NCBI RefSeq assembly: GCF_017357225.1
Contig: NZ_CP071608.1
Span: forward strand, 248,001-312,000
Source of the DNA: Rhizobium binae
GTDB lineage: Bacteria > Pseudomonadota > Alphaproteobacteria > Rhizobiales > Rhizobiaceae
DNA length: 64,000 nt
Reading direction: 5' to 3'
Shown in pieces: positions 1-8,592 of the stretch; position 1 is the first letter of the stretch; each line of letters begins with the position of its first letter. The notes below the pieces were generated by a model. The model was not told the DNA's origin. It searched no databases and worked only from the letters and a program-made list of their open reading frames with translations. Both the position numbers and the translations under genes were made by a program.

Positions 1-252
1 CGCTAGAATGATCGGCGTGTGGGTAAAGTCAGGCGTTGCGACCGAGATGGCGTCGATCTGATCGCTTGAGATCAGCTTCTGGTAGTCGGTGAAGGCCTGC
101 ATTGCGCTGTAGCTTTCCTTCATCTTCAGCGCCCGGCCCTCATCAAGATCGCAGACGCCGACCAGATCGGTCTCCGGCAAGACATTAAAGGTATGGGCAT
201 GATTGCCGCCCCAGAGACCGGCGCCGATGACGCCAATTCGCAGTCTATTCAT
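1..252 (-). CDS. Gfo/Idh/MocA-family oxidoreductase, N-terminal part
   Basis: Reading leftwards, the protein begins MNRLRIGVIGAGLWGGNHAH, a Rossmann NAD(P)-binding fold with the glycine-rich turn GAGLWG at about residues 10-15. It continues with ETDLVGVCDLDEGRA and DAISVATPDFTHTPI, the hallmark order of the Gfo/Idh/MocA dehydrogenases that oxidise or reduce sugars and inositols. Only about 84 residues are inside the window; the gene runs off the left edge. The in-frame ATG at 252 is preceded by GGAG. It lies 27 bases downstream of a sugar ABC permease on the same strand, so it is probably the catabolic enzyme of that uptake operon. The substrate cannot be read from this fragment. Confidence 0.85.
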   Translation of the reverse strand, partial: MNRLRIGVIGAGLWGGNHAHTFNVLPETDLVGVCDLDEGRALKMKESYSAMQAFTDYQKLISSDQIDAISVATPDFTHTPIILA

Positions 253-279
253 TTCATTACTCCATTCATAAAGGAAAGC

Positions 280-1113
280 TCAGCCCTTCACCGAACCAAA
301 GGTGAGGCCTCGTACGACGTATCGATCGAAAACAAGGAAGATGATCATCGGAGGTATCATCGCGAGCACTGCGGCGGCGGCGATGTAGTTCCAGGTCACT
401 CCGCTCGTTGCGAAATACCCAAGTGTTCCGATCGGAAGGGTGGCGGTCGAGCGTGAGCTCAGCACCAGCGGAAAAGCGGCGTTGTTCCACGCGAACACGA
501 AGGCGAACATCGAGGTAACAATGATCCCAGGACGAACGATCGGTAGCGTGATCCGCAACATGATCGTGTACCAACGGGCGCCGTCGACCCGGGCAGCTTC
601 CTCCAGTTCCACTGGCACCTCATCGATAAAGCTCTTCATCAACCAGACGGAAAACGGGATCGTCAGCGTCTGTAGGACCAGGATCATCGAAAAGTAGGAA
701 CCCTGGAGGCCAATGCGCGTGATGAGGATGAAATATGGGATCAGAAACGCGACCGGCGGGGCCATCAACAGCCCGAGATACCACAACATGATGTTCTTCT
801 TGCCGCGGAGCTTGAAACGGGACAACGCGTAGGCTGCGGGAACCGAAAAAGGCAGATTGAGTAGCACAGCACCGATCGCGACGATGAGGCTGTTGAACAG
901 TTGCGGTGCGTTGGTGCCGGGATCGACGAGGATGTGCCGGAATGCGTCGAGATTGGGCTCGAAGGTAAGTTGTGGCGGCATGGTGAATGCCGTCTCGGCC
1001 GGGCGGATCGCAAGGGCGATGAACCAAAGGATCGGACCGACGAAGATTGCCAGGAAGAGGAGGCCGGCGGCGTAGGTGAGTGCCGTGTTGAAGCTTGTGT
1101 GGCGGCGGGACAT
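280..1113 (-). CDS. Carbohydrate ABC transporter permease, MalG-type
   Basis: This is a 277-residue inner-membrane permease of a CUT1-type sugar importer. Hydrophobic segments occur near residues 12-32 (AAGLLFLAIFVGPILWFIAL), 75-95, 110-130, 140-160 and 240-260. The conserved cytoplasmic EAA loop, which docks the ATPase, is visible as ELEEAARVDGARWYTIMLRI. I chose the ATG at 1113 (MSRRHTSF) rather than an upstream ATG because it follows the stop of the next permease almost directly and has GGAGTGG before it. It pairs with the MalF-like permease encoded at 1115-2044. No ATPase gene is in the window; it may lie beyond the left edge. Confidence 0.93.
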   Translation of the reverse strand: MSRRHTSFNTALTYAAGLLFLAIFVGPILWFIALAIRPAETAFTMPPQLTFEPNLDAFRHILVDPGTNAPQLFNSLIVAIGAVLLNLPFSVPAAYALSRFKLRGKKNIMLWYLGLLMAPPVAFLIPYFILITRIGLQGSYFSMILVLQTLTIPFSVWLMKSFIDEVPVELEEAARVDGARWYTIMLRITLPIVRPGIIVTSMFAFVFAWNNAAFPLVLSSRSTATLPIGTLGYFATSGVTWNYIAAAAVLAMIPPMIIFLVFDRYVVRGLTFGSVKG

Positions 1114-1114
1114 T

Positions 1115-2044
1115 TTACCACTCCTCGTTTCGGAACGCGAAGAAGACATAGAGGGCAACGATGACGTTGACGATCAGGACCGTGATCCAGGTCATGGCGC
1201 TGACGAGACCAATGTTGAAGTTCACGAGACCCTGTTCGTAGAGGGAGTAACCAAGGGTACGCGTGGAAGTCCCCGGTCCGCCGCGGGTGAGCACAAGCAA
1301 GGTGTCGAAGGTGTTGAATATCTGCATGAAGCGCAGCATGACGATGATGATCGCAGTGCGCTTGATCAGCGGCAGCTTGATCCGCATCAGGATCGTCCAC
1401 GCAGATGCCCTATCCAGTCGCGCGGCCTCTAAAATCTCATCGGGAACGGCCAAAAGGCTCGCATAGAGGACGATTGCGAAGAACGGTGTCCATTGCCAGA
1501 TGTCGACGAAGAGGATGGCGGCAAGCGCTGTCGATGGCGAGCCGAGAATGCCTTCCGCGGGAACGGGGAGCCAGAGCGACTGCAACACCCAGCTTAACAG
1601 TCCGCCACCGGGATCGTAGAGGTAGCGGAACAAAAATCCGACGACGATCGGCGCGATCGTTGTGGGCAGGATCAACAAGGCGCGCACGATGTTCATGCCG
1701 GGCAACGCCTTGAGCAGGATGAGCGCGATCGCCAGGCCGAATATGAACTCAAGCGCCGTGCCAAGGATAGACAGGATCAGAGTATTGGTAAGCGCGGCGC
1801 GAAAGTCGAATGCATTGAGGGCCTGCACATAATTTTCGAAGCCAACGAACTGGAGCGGCTCCGGGCCGATTTGCAGATTCCAGAAGTAGAAGCTCGATCT
1901 GAGCGCAAACAGCAAGGGGTAGGCGATCAGCGCGAGCAGCATCACGACCGAAGGCGCGATCAACAAGTAAGGCAGGTTTCGTCGGATAAAGCTCTTCCGG
2001 GCAGGCCCGAGGGCGCGCGGAGAGCGAACAGTTGTCGTGTGCAT
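1115..2044 (-). CDS. Carbohydrate ABC transporter permease, MalF/UgpA-type
   Basis: This 309-residue protein starts with a basic cytoplasmic tail, then LPYLLIAPSVVMLLALIAYP, the usual first membrane span of MalF-like permeases. At least five further hydrophobic segments follow. The EAA loop ILEAARLDRASAWTILMRIK is near residue 215. The C-terminus (AFRNEEW) abuts the start of the second permease, so the two are co-translated. With the binding protein at 2115-3569 it forms the membrane core of a CUT1 sugar importer. The sugar is unknown; the neighbouring oxidoreductase and the ROK regulator point to a carbohydrate. Confidence 0.93.
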   Translation of the reverse strand: MHTTTVRSPRALGPARKSFIRRNLPYLLIAPSVVMLLALIAYPLLFALRSSFYFWNLQIGPEPLQFVGFENYVQALNAFDFRAALTNTLILSILGTALEFIFGLAIALILLKALPGMNIVRALLILPTTIAPIVVGFLFRYLYDPGGGLLSWVLQSLWLPVPAEGILGSPSTALAAILFVDIWQWTPFFAIVLYASLLAVPDEILEAARLDRASAWTILMRIKLPLIKRTAIIIVMLRFMQIFNTFDTLLVLTRGGPGTSTRTLGYSLYEQGLVNFNIGLVSAMTWITVLIVNVIVALYVFFAFRNEEW

Positions 2045-2114
2045 GGCCAGATCCAGTTCTTCTTCACGTGGCTGCTGGCGCGACCGCGGTCGCGCCGGCC
2101 CGAGGAGAACTCTA

Positions 2115-3569
2115 TTACTTCTTGGCGATCAGGGCTTTGGCCCCGTCAAGAGTATCTGCGTAGCTGTCCTTTTGATAAGGGATCATTAGATTGCCCTTCA
2201 GGATGCTCTCGAACAGGCTGTTGGCACGTTCAAGGCCGGTCTTCGGCTCTTCGGTGCCGGTCAGGAGCTGGTTCAATGTAAGGCCCAGCACGCTTTCGAC
2301 GGCCGTGTAACCAGGTACAGGCGGGCGCGTGACCTTGCCATTGCCCTGCTTCATCATCGCATATTGCACGTCGAGGTAAGGATAGATCGCCTTGACTTCC
2401 TCGTCTTCATAGAGCGAAACGCGCGCAAAGTCGGAGAACTGATAGTTGAGGTCCGGCCAAAGAGCCATTTTCTTCTGCGTGGCCTTCGAGGTCGCCCATT
2501 TGATGAAAGCGTAGCCTGCCTCTTGCCGTTCCGAGCTGGATGGGATCCCAAGGCTCCAGCCGCCGAGGCTGACCGTCTGAGGCACCCCCTCGGCTTTCGG
2601 CAAGGCCGCAGTTGCGTACTTGTCCATGACATCCGACTTCTTGCCGGTCATGTAGCCCGAGTTCTTGATCAGATAGAAGTACGGGGTCCACCAGTAGAAC
2701 ATCCCGATATCGCCCTTGGCAAAACGGGTCCCGGCGTCGAACCAGACATAGTTGATCGCTTCTGGAGGAGACAGCTTGTAGAGCTGCCTGTAAACTTCAA
2801 CAGACTTGATCCAGGCCGGGCTTGTCAGCTGTGGGGCGAAGTCCCACGGAGCGGCCGGGAACGATTTGAACCAGTTCGCACCGTGGCTTGCCGACACCTG
2901 CGTGAACATGTGGACGATCGGCGACGGCTGGGAACCGCAAACAACGGTTGGAAAGAGCGGCTTGCCGCCGAAGGATTTGCCTTCCATCGACTTCAGGGTG
3001 TCGATGTATTTCGTCCAGGTCCAGTCTTCCGACGTCTCGGTCGGCGGTGCCGCAATGCCGAGTTCGTCAAAGACATCCTTGCGGTACATGACACCCTGCG
3101 CATAGGCGGCGACCGGCAATGTGCCGACCTGGCCGCGCCACATATTCGAGGAGTAAAGGACCTCGGGGATGAAGTCGGAGAGGTCGAATTCGCTGTCCTT
3201 GACAATAAAATCGTTCAGCGAGATGATCCAGCCGTTGTCGAGATATTGCCCGAGCCACATCTGGTCGACGACGATGACATCGGCGTCGGAGGTCTTGGCG
3301 ACAAAGGCAGACACGAGGCGCGATTGAAGGGCGTCATAGGAGAGACTCTCCAGTTCGACTTTGATGCCGGTTTCCTTCTCGTATTCTGGCACCAGCGCCT
3401 TCATTGAGAAAAAAAATGGGTCTTCAACGGACAGGACGCGCACGGTGTTCGCATCCTGCGCGGCACCCCTCCGTGGAATGGCCAATGATCCCGCGCCAGC
3501 CACAAGAGCTGCGACGGAAGCGCTTTTCAGCAGGTCACGTCGCGACATATTTCCGATATCGATTGTCAT
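2115..3569 (-). CDS. Extracellular solute-binding protein family 1, Tat-exported
   Basis: This 484-residue periplasmic binding protein captures the ligand for the adjacent permeases. The N-terminus MTIDIGNMSRRDLLKSASVA has a twin-arginine signal (SRRDLLK), followed by a hydrophobic stretch and a likely cleavage after RGAAQ, so export is through the Tat pathway. The mature part has the features of family 1 sugar-binding proteins, for example YEKETGIKVELESLS, and GGWSLGIPSSSERQEAGYAF near residue 340. The start at 3569 is supported by GGAGG six bases upstream. It is the promoter-proximal gene of the minus-strand operon and faces the ROK gene at 3856. Confidence 0.92.
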   Translation of the reverse strand: MTIDIGNMSRRDLLKSASVAALVAGAGSLAIPRRGAAQDANTVRVLSVEDPFFFSMKALVPEYEKETGIKVELESLSYDALQSRLVSAFVAKTSDADVIVVDQMWLGQYLDNGWIISLNDFIVKDSEFDLSDFIPEVLYSSNMWRGQVGTLPVAAYAQGVMYRKDVFDELGIAAPPTETSEDWTWTKYIDTLKSMEGKSFGGKPLFPTVVCGSQPSPIVHMFTQVSASHGANWFKSFPAAPWDFAPQLTSPAWIKSVEVYRQLYKLSPPEAINYVWFDAGTRFAKGDIGMFYWWTPYFYLIKNSGYMTGKKSDVMDKYATAALPKAEGVPQTVSLGGWSLGIPSSSERQEAGYAFIKWATSKATQKKMALWPDLNYQFSDFARVSLYEDEEVKAIYPYLDVQYAMMKQGNGKVTRPPVPGYTAVESVLGLTLNQLLTGTEEPKTGLERANSLFESILKGNLMIPYQKDSYADTLDGAKALIAKK

Positions 3570-3682
3570 AAACAGCCTCCTCAGTTGCTTCGTATCCCAA
3601 CCCCGGCCCTTCAGCGCAGCCCCTGGGCTTCCGCTTGTCGATACTGAGATTGTTACCCCTAATGTGCTTTTTGTAAGCAGTT

Positions 3683-3703
3683 AGTTTGTACCTCGCACAA
3701 ACT
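3683..3703. promoter_or_regulatory. Inverted repeat, candidate ROK operator
   Basis: AGTTTGT and ACAAACT form a perfect 7-bp dyad with a 7-base spacer, in the 286-bp intergenic region between the divergent binding-protein and ROK genes. ROK sugar-responsive repressors commonly bind such dyads in their divergent promoters. The assignment rests on position and symmetry only. Confidence 0.5.
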
Positions 3704-3855
3704 TATGTTAGTGTCAAGAAGTTGTCGCGGCGAAAATTCCGGCGGGTACTGCGGTTGTCATCGAGGTCCTGCTTGCATCACCGGAAAGGGCCTTATGTTG
3801 TATGGCCGTTCGATAATGTACGGGCTAAAAGGATCCGGTAGATTGGAGAAGAGAA

Positions 3856-5115
3856 TTGAAGTTTGAGAGCCAGCCGTCCTATTCGTTGGGCCAGCGCACC
3901 CCTGCCAGCAGAGAAGTCGCCGTCGGCGAGAACGGCGGTAACGTGACACTTGTCTCCCAATCGGCGCTTGGAGCGATAAACCGCGGTCGCGTCCTTCAAG
4001 CCTTATATGACAACGGACCCAAAAGCCGGGCAGATCTCGCTCGACTTGCAGGTGTCAACCGGACCACGATAACCGGTATTGTGCAGCCGATGATCGAAGA
4101 CCAGCTTCTTATTGAGGGAGATGCGTCGCCTTCCGACGTCAAAGGCGGCAAGCCGGCTCGTCCGCTTTATTTTAACCCCGATGCACCAATGCTTGGCGCA
4201 GTCCTCCTTCTGCCCGGCACGATACAAACATGCCTCGTGGCGTTAACCGGTGAGATCAAGGCCGTTGCGAAAGCTGAATTTGATACGCATGGCGACACAG
4301 AAGCATTCATCGCGGTCATGACGGAGACGCTTACTGCCACACTGTCTCAGGCCCAGCAGGCGCCGTTTGGCATTGGCGTGGCCTCTGCTGGAATGATCGA
4401 CAGTGACAATGGAACCATTCTCACCGTCAATCTTGCTCCCGTTCTAACGGGACTTCCCCTCGTAGCAATACTACAAGAACGCTTCTCTCTTCCGGTTGCC
4501 ATCGATCACCACCCCCGTGCCTTGCTTGTTGGGGACAGATGGTTCGGACCCGGTCGCGGTCAACAAAATTTCGCAGCGGTCTATACTGGCGAGGTTCTCG
4601 GCGGCGCCTTCTTCATCGACGGCAAGGTCTATCGTGGACTCGCCGGATCCGGCGGCGAGCTCGGGCACACCGTGGTGCAGATCGATGGTGCCCCTTGCAA
4701 CTGCGGAAAGCACGGCTGCTGGGAGACGGTCGCTGCTCTTCCGTGGTTACGAAAGGAAGCCGCCCGAATGGGCCTGCCGCATCCCAAGAGCGTCAGCTGT
4801 GCCAGGCTTGTCAAGGAAGCAGACGAAGGCTCGAATGCGGCAGAGGAGCTTCTCGTCCGTTACACACGGAACGTGGCTTTCGGCATCGTCAATCTGCAGC
4901 AAACACTCTCCCTCAACTCCTACGTCCTTCATGGAGACATCGCCGGAGGCGGAATGAAGGCAGCAGAGCTGATCAGGCAGCATGTAGAGCAGCTAGTGGT
5001 GAAGAGACCTGGTCAGGAGATATCGATCACGGTGAATGGTATCGGCGAAGGCCATACGGCTCTGCGCGGCGCCGCCGGTCTGGTTTTATCCAGCCACCTC
5101 AAGCTGGTCATTTGA
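3856..5115 (+). CDS. ROK-family transcriptional regulator
   Basis: This 419-residue protein has an N-terminal winged helix (SRADLARLAGVNRTTITGIVQPMIED, about residues 55-82) followed by a ROK sugar-kinase-like fold. The zinc-binding motif of the ROK family is present as CNCGKHGCWE near residue 280, and the ROK signature GGELGHTVVQ precedes it. The translation start is a TTG after GGAGAAGAG. Its position divergent to the sugar ABC operon suggests that it represses that operon until a sugar is bound. No intact kinase function is implied, because regulatory ROK proteins often lack it. Confidence 0.92.
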   Translation: MKFESQPSYSLGQRTPASREVAVGENGGNVTLVSQSALGAINRGRVLQALYDNGPKSRADLARLAGVNRTTITGIVQPMIEDQLLIEGDASPSDVKGGKPARPLYFNPDAPMLGAVLLLPGTIQTCLVALTGEIKAVAKAEFDTHGDTEAFIAVMTETLTATLSQAQQAPFGIGVASAGMIDSDNGTILTVNLAPVLTGLPLVAILQERFSLPVAIDHHPRALLVGDRWFGPGRGQQNFAAVYTGEVLGGAFFIDGKVYRGLAGSGGELGHTVVQIDGAPCNCGKHGCWETVAALPWLRKEAARMGLPHPKSVSCARLVKEADEGSNAAEELLVRYTRNVAFGIVNLQQTLSLNSYVLHGDIAGGGMKAAELIRQHVEQLVVKRPGQEISITVNGIGEGHTALRGAAGLVLSSHLKLVI

Positions 5116-5234
5116 GGCTTTGTAGCGACACCGATATGCAACGAAGGGGCTTGCGGACCTGTTGTGTCGATTCGCGCCGGGCAAGGCCTGTCCGGTAGGC
5201 TTCTTAAAGAGACTCAGGCGCGCTATCGAATTTT

Positions 5235-6425
5235 CTAAGGTCGGGATTTGGGCTTGCGACCGTTAAGGTAAGGACTGCCATCGTCTGCGACGGCGGCGGA
5301 AAAGAGAGAGGCAAAGAACGGAATGCAGGCCGCCCCGATCGCGCCGGCGCGAGGGCCAAGTCGAGAGGCCTCAACTGCGGCAGCCTCCAAGCCGCGCGAC
5401 GGGCCAAGGATTGGCTGACTGGAAATTGCGCGTACCAGCCTGTCTGTCACTAGTTCTGGCAGCCGTCCCCCAAGGACAATCAGCGCGGGGTCGAACATCG
5501 CCGTAGCTACACGTACCGTCTCGCTGAGCTGCTTTCCGGCGCGTTCAATCCAGATTTCTAACGCCGCTTCGGCGCTATCTGGCAACCGATCGAGGTCGAT
5601 GAAGTCGTGGATGGCGAAGCCGGCACTGTTGAGGGTGGCAAAAAGGTCTTGGCCGGATGGGCGCGGCTGGTCGTACGGGTAGAGAACTCCGGGCAGGCAG
5701 GCGTTTCCATTGACACCGCGGTACGGCCGCCCGTCGATAACCGCCCCTCCCCCGACACCGTGTCCGATGTGAATGAAGAACATCGGATCAGGCTGCGGGA
5801 TGCGTCCGCCGAACACATACTCTCCGAGCGATGCAGCTGTTCCATCATTCTCGATGTAATAGGGCGCTTCGAAAGTCGCTTTAAAAGCTAGGTCCGCCTC
5901 ACCATCATCGAAAGCCGGGAAGAAGCTGTGGGCCTTGAGGATGTGCGACATCGTGCCGAAATTGCCGGGCACCGAGCAGCCGACCCCGAGAAGGCGATCT
6001 TTAGGCGTGCCAAGATCGGTCAGCATCGCTGCGATAGCAGCCTGCGCCGCCTCTGCCACAGACAAAGCTGTGCTGGTCTCGATGTCTACAGATCGGGAGG
6101 TAAGAATCTTACCCGCTAGATCAGCAATTGCTACCTCCATTCGGGAGACCGAGAATGTTATTCCCGCGGAAAGATATCGGTCAGCCCGCAAGCTCAGCAA
6201 GCGCCGAGGCTGGCCTTGGGCGCCGGTCCGCTCGACCACCTCGATCAGAAGTCCGATCTCAATTAAGCGACCTATCAGCCGAGTGACAGAAGCACCTGTC
6301 ATGCCGGACCGTTCCGCCAGGTCGACCCGCGCAATCTGCTTGCCTACGAAAATCAGTTCGACCAGTCGTCGTTCGTTCCGTGAAAGGTCCATTGGTTCCA
6401 AGAGTGTCAAATTGTCAGCAGCCAA
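5235..6425 (-). CDS. ROK-family transcriptional regulator
   Basis: This 396-residue protein has an N-terminal MarR-like winged helix (QIARVDLAERSGMTGASVTRLIGRLIEIGLL, about residues 32-62) and a ROK domain with the glycine-rich stretch HIGHGVGGGAVIDG. The cysteine zinc motif of classical ROK proteins is poorly kept; where CxCGxxGC is expected the sequence reads YRGVNGNACLPGVL. This suggests an altered or absent metal site, unlike the neighbouring ROK protein at 3856. It is divergent from the ABC operon that begins at 6533 and probably controls it. The two ROK genes converge and end about 120 bases apart. Confidence 0.88.
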   Translation of the reverse strand: MAADNLTLLEPMDLSRNERRLVELIFVGKQIARVDLAERSGMTGASVTRLIGRLIEIGLLIEVVERTGAQGQPRRLLSLRADRYLSAGITFSVSRMEVAIADLAGKILTSRSVDIETSTALSVAEAAQAAIAAMLTDLGTPKDRLLGVGCSVPGNFGTMSHILKAHSFFPAFDDGEADLAFKATFEAPYYIENDGTAASLGEYVFGGRIPQPDPMFFIHIGHGVGGGAVIDGRPYRGVNGNACLPGVLYPYDQPRPSGQDLFATLNSAGFAIHDFIDLDRLPDSAEAALEIWIERAGKQLSETVRVATAMFDPALIVLGGRLPELVTDRLVRAISSQPILGPSRGLEAAAVEASRLGPRAGAIGAACIPFFASLFSAAVADDGSPYLNGRKPKSRP

Positions 6426-6447
6426 ACAGCTATTGCAATATATATTA

Positions 6448-6464
6448 AATTACGCAATGTAATT
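6448..6464. promoter_or_regulatory. AT-rich dyad, candidate ROK operator
   Basis: AATTAC-gcaat-GTAATT is a perfect 6-bp dyad in an AT-rich patch (TATATTAA...AATTAAAC) between the divergent ROK gene (start 6425) and the ABC operon (start 6533). It is well placed to act as an operator for both promoters. This is inferred from position only. Confidence 0.5.
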
Positions 6465-6532
6465 AAACTGTCATGAGGATCCTTTAAGAAAGCCAAACCG
6501 GAATGACCGCCAAAATGAAATGGGAGAACACC

Positions 6533-7537
6533 ATGCACCAGATCAAACGATTGTTGAGCCTCGCCGCCGTGCTGATCGCGATCGCCTCTCCGGCTTTGGC
6601 AAAGAGTCTCGTCGTTTATTCACCTCAGGGGGAAGAGAACGTTCAATGGATAGTCGCCCAAGCTAAAGCGGCCGGTCACGATGTGCAGTTTCTGCGCGCA
6701 CCCGGAGGAGAACTTTTTGATCGGCTGGTCGCCGAGAAGAACAACCCCCAGGCCGATGTCGTACTTGGCATGGTCGATACGTCTATGGCTCTGCTCAAAA
6801 AGAACGGACTATTCCAGCCATACACCCCAGCCTGGGCGGCGGACCTCCCTGCGCAATACAAGGACAAAGAAGGCATTGTCTACAAATTCTGGAGCACACC
6901 AATCGTCATTGCCTATGATTCCGAAAAGCTTGCCCCTGAGCAGGCGCCGAAAAGCTGGCTGGACCTGGCAAGGCGCGAATACAAAGGCAAATACGTCATC
7001 GGCAACACCGCCTGGCAGACGACAAGGGTCTATCTTGCCGGCATCTTGGCCCGGTTCCTCGACGACAAGGGCGAAGTCACTCAGGCTGGATGGGATTTTC
7101 TTGGCGCATTCTATGCGAACGCGATCGTTGTCGATGACGCCGATGCGCGCAAGGAAGCCTTCAAATCGGGCGGTGCGATCATCAATCTGAACTGGTTCGG
7201 CGGCGTCATCAAGGACGCCAAGGAGCTCGGCATGCAAGTCAAGGTCATTGACCCGGAAGGTGCCACGCCCGTCATCTCTGAAGGCGTGGCGATCATGGCG
7301 GGAACCGATCAACTGGAGCAGGCAAAGGCATTCGTCGACTGGTTCGGCTCTGCCGATGTCATGGCCGGCTACGCCAAGAAATTCGGTCAGGTTCCGGTGC
7401 TGCCGGCGGCGTTGGCCAAATCACCGCCAGAGGTGCAGGCGAATGCGAAACTAGTCAAGGCGCAGCCGATCGATTGGGATGCCGTCGCGCCCAAACTGGA
7501 CGGCTGGTTGCAGAAGATCGAGCTAGAAATCCGGTGA
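6533..7537 (+). CDS. AfuA/FbpA-like periplasmic binding protein of an ABC importer
   Basis: This 334-residue protein has a Sec signal peptide, MHQIKRLLSLAAVLIAIASP, with cleavage probably after ALA. The mature chain opens SLVVYSPQGEENVQWIVAQA and belongs to the family of iron(III)/hexose-phosphate/2-aminoethylphosphonate binding proteins. I prefer the ATG at 6533 over an upstream ATG at 6503 because it directly begins the signal peptide and follows GGGAGAA. It leads an operon with an ATPase, a double permease and a TIM-barrel isomerase. The sugar-type regulator and isomerase favour a sugar or sugar-phosphate ligand over iron, but this is inference. Confidence 0.85.
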   Translation: MHQIKRLLSLAAVLIAIASPALAKSLVVYSPQGEENVQWIVAQAKAAGHDVQFLRAPGGELFDRLVAEKNNPQADVVLGMVDTSMALLKKNGLFQPYTPAWAADLPAQYKDKEGIVYKFWSTPIVIAYDSEKLAPEQAPKSWLDLARREYKGKYVIGNTAWQTTRVYLAGILARFLDDKGEVTQAGWDFLGAFYANAIVVDDADARKEAFKSGGAIINLNWFGGVIKDAKELGMQVKVIDPEGATPVISEGVAIMAGTDQLEQAKAFVDWFGSADVMAGYAKKFGQVPVLPAALAKSPPEVQANAKLVKAQPIDWDAVAPKLDGWLQKIELEIR

Positions 7538-7587
7538 GGATGTAGGGCCGGGCGACGCAGATCGCCAGGCTTCTCAGGAGTATGTTT

Positions 7588-8592
7588 ATGCCGACCCCGA
7601 TCCTCATCATCGATAAACTGCATATTGGCTATGGCGACAAGGTTGTCATCAGCGACCTCTCGATTGAGATTCACGAAGGCGAGTTCGTTGCTCTGCTCGG
7701 GGCTTCCGGCAGCGGCAAATCCAGCGTCCTAAGGACCCTGGCTGGCTTTCATCCGGTCATGAGCGGTCGGATTATTCTTGAAGGAAAAGATATTACCATC
7801 GAGCCTCCGGAGCGGCGCAACGTCGGCATGGTATTCCAGAACTATGCGCTGTTTCCAACGATGACGGCTTTCGAGAATATCGCCTTTGCTTTGCGTGTGG
7901 CGAAGATCCCGCAGGGCGAGATTGTCAAGCGTGTCACCCAGATCGCCGAAACATCCGGGATTACGGAGCAACTGCACAAGAAGCCCGCGACCATGTCAGG
8001 TGGGCAACAACAGCGGGTCGCGATTGCGCGCGCGCTCGTCGCGGGCTCCAAGCTGCTTTTGTTCGACGAACCATTGTCCAATCTCGACGCCAAGGTGCGA
8101 GTGACGATGCGCCGCGAGATCAAGAGGCTCCAGCAGGAATTTGGCTTCACGGCGGTCTTTGTCACGCATGATCAGGAAGATGCACTCACCATGTCCGACA
8201 CGATCGTCGTGCTGGCGAACGGTGGCGTTGAACAGATCGGTGACGGACGTACTCTTTATCGAAAGCCCGCGACGCCGTTCATCTGCGAGTTTATCGGCAC
8301 CGCCAACGAGCTGCTCGCACCGGTTGTCGCGCAAATTCTGGGCCGCGACGTTCGGGGGCGCATCTTTGTCCGCCACGAAGATGTGTTCGTCGGGAAAGCG
8401 GTAGAAGCCGGGTTGCCGGCGACCGTCCGCCATGTGGAATTTCTTGGCGCCCACAGCCGCATCGACCTGGATGCCGGCGGACACTTAATTTCGGCCGCCA
8501 GGATGGGGCACGAGTTACCTGAAATCGGTGAGACCGTGTCCTGGACGGTCCGGCCGGGCTCGGCGCATATCTTCGAGGAAGCGGGCAGATGA
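7588..8592 (+). CDS. ABC transporter ATP-binding protein, PotA/FbpC-type
   Basis: This 334-residue ATPase drives the importer. Walker A is GASGSGKSS near residue 38, the Q-loop lies in VFQNYALFPTMT, the signature is SGGQQQR, Walker B is LLLFDEPLSNLD, and the H-loop is FVTHDQEDAL. A C-terminal TOBE-like regulatory domain follows (about residues 240-334). I chose the ATG at 7588 because AGGAG sits seven bases before it; the ATG at 7582 is too close to that site. The stop overlaps the start of the permease gene by four bases (ATGA), indicating translational coupling. Confidence 0.94.
   Translation: MPTPILIIDKLHIGYGDKVVISDLSIEIHEGEFVALLGASGSGKSSVLRTLAGFHPVMSGRIILEGKDITIEPPERRNVGMVFQNYALFPTMTAFENIAFALRVAKIPQGEIVKRVTQIAETSGITEQLHKKPATMSGGQQQRVAIARALVAGSKLLLFDEPLSNLDAKVRVTMRREIKRLQQEFGFTAVFVTHDQEDALTMSDTIVVLANGGVEQIGDGRTLYRKPATPFICEFIGTANELLAPVVAQILGRDVRGRIFVRHEDVFVGKAVEAGLPATVRHVEFLGAHSRIDLDAGGHLISAARMGHELPEIGETVSWTVRPGSAHIFEEAGR

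Noticed and set aside
2364..3407. 347-codon plus-strand frame
   Set aside because: It is wholly antisense to the intact binding-protein gene, has no family resemblance, and is a product of high-GC codon bias.
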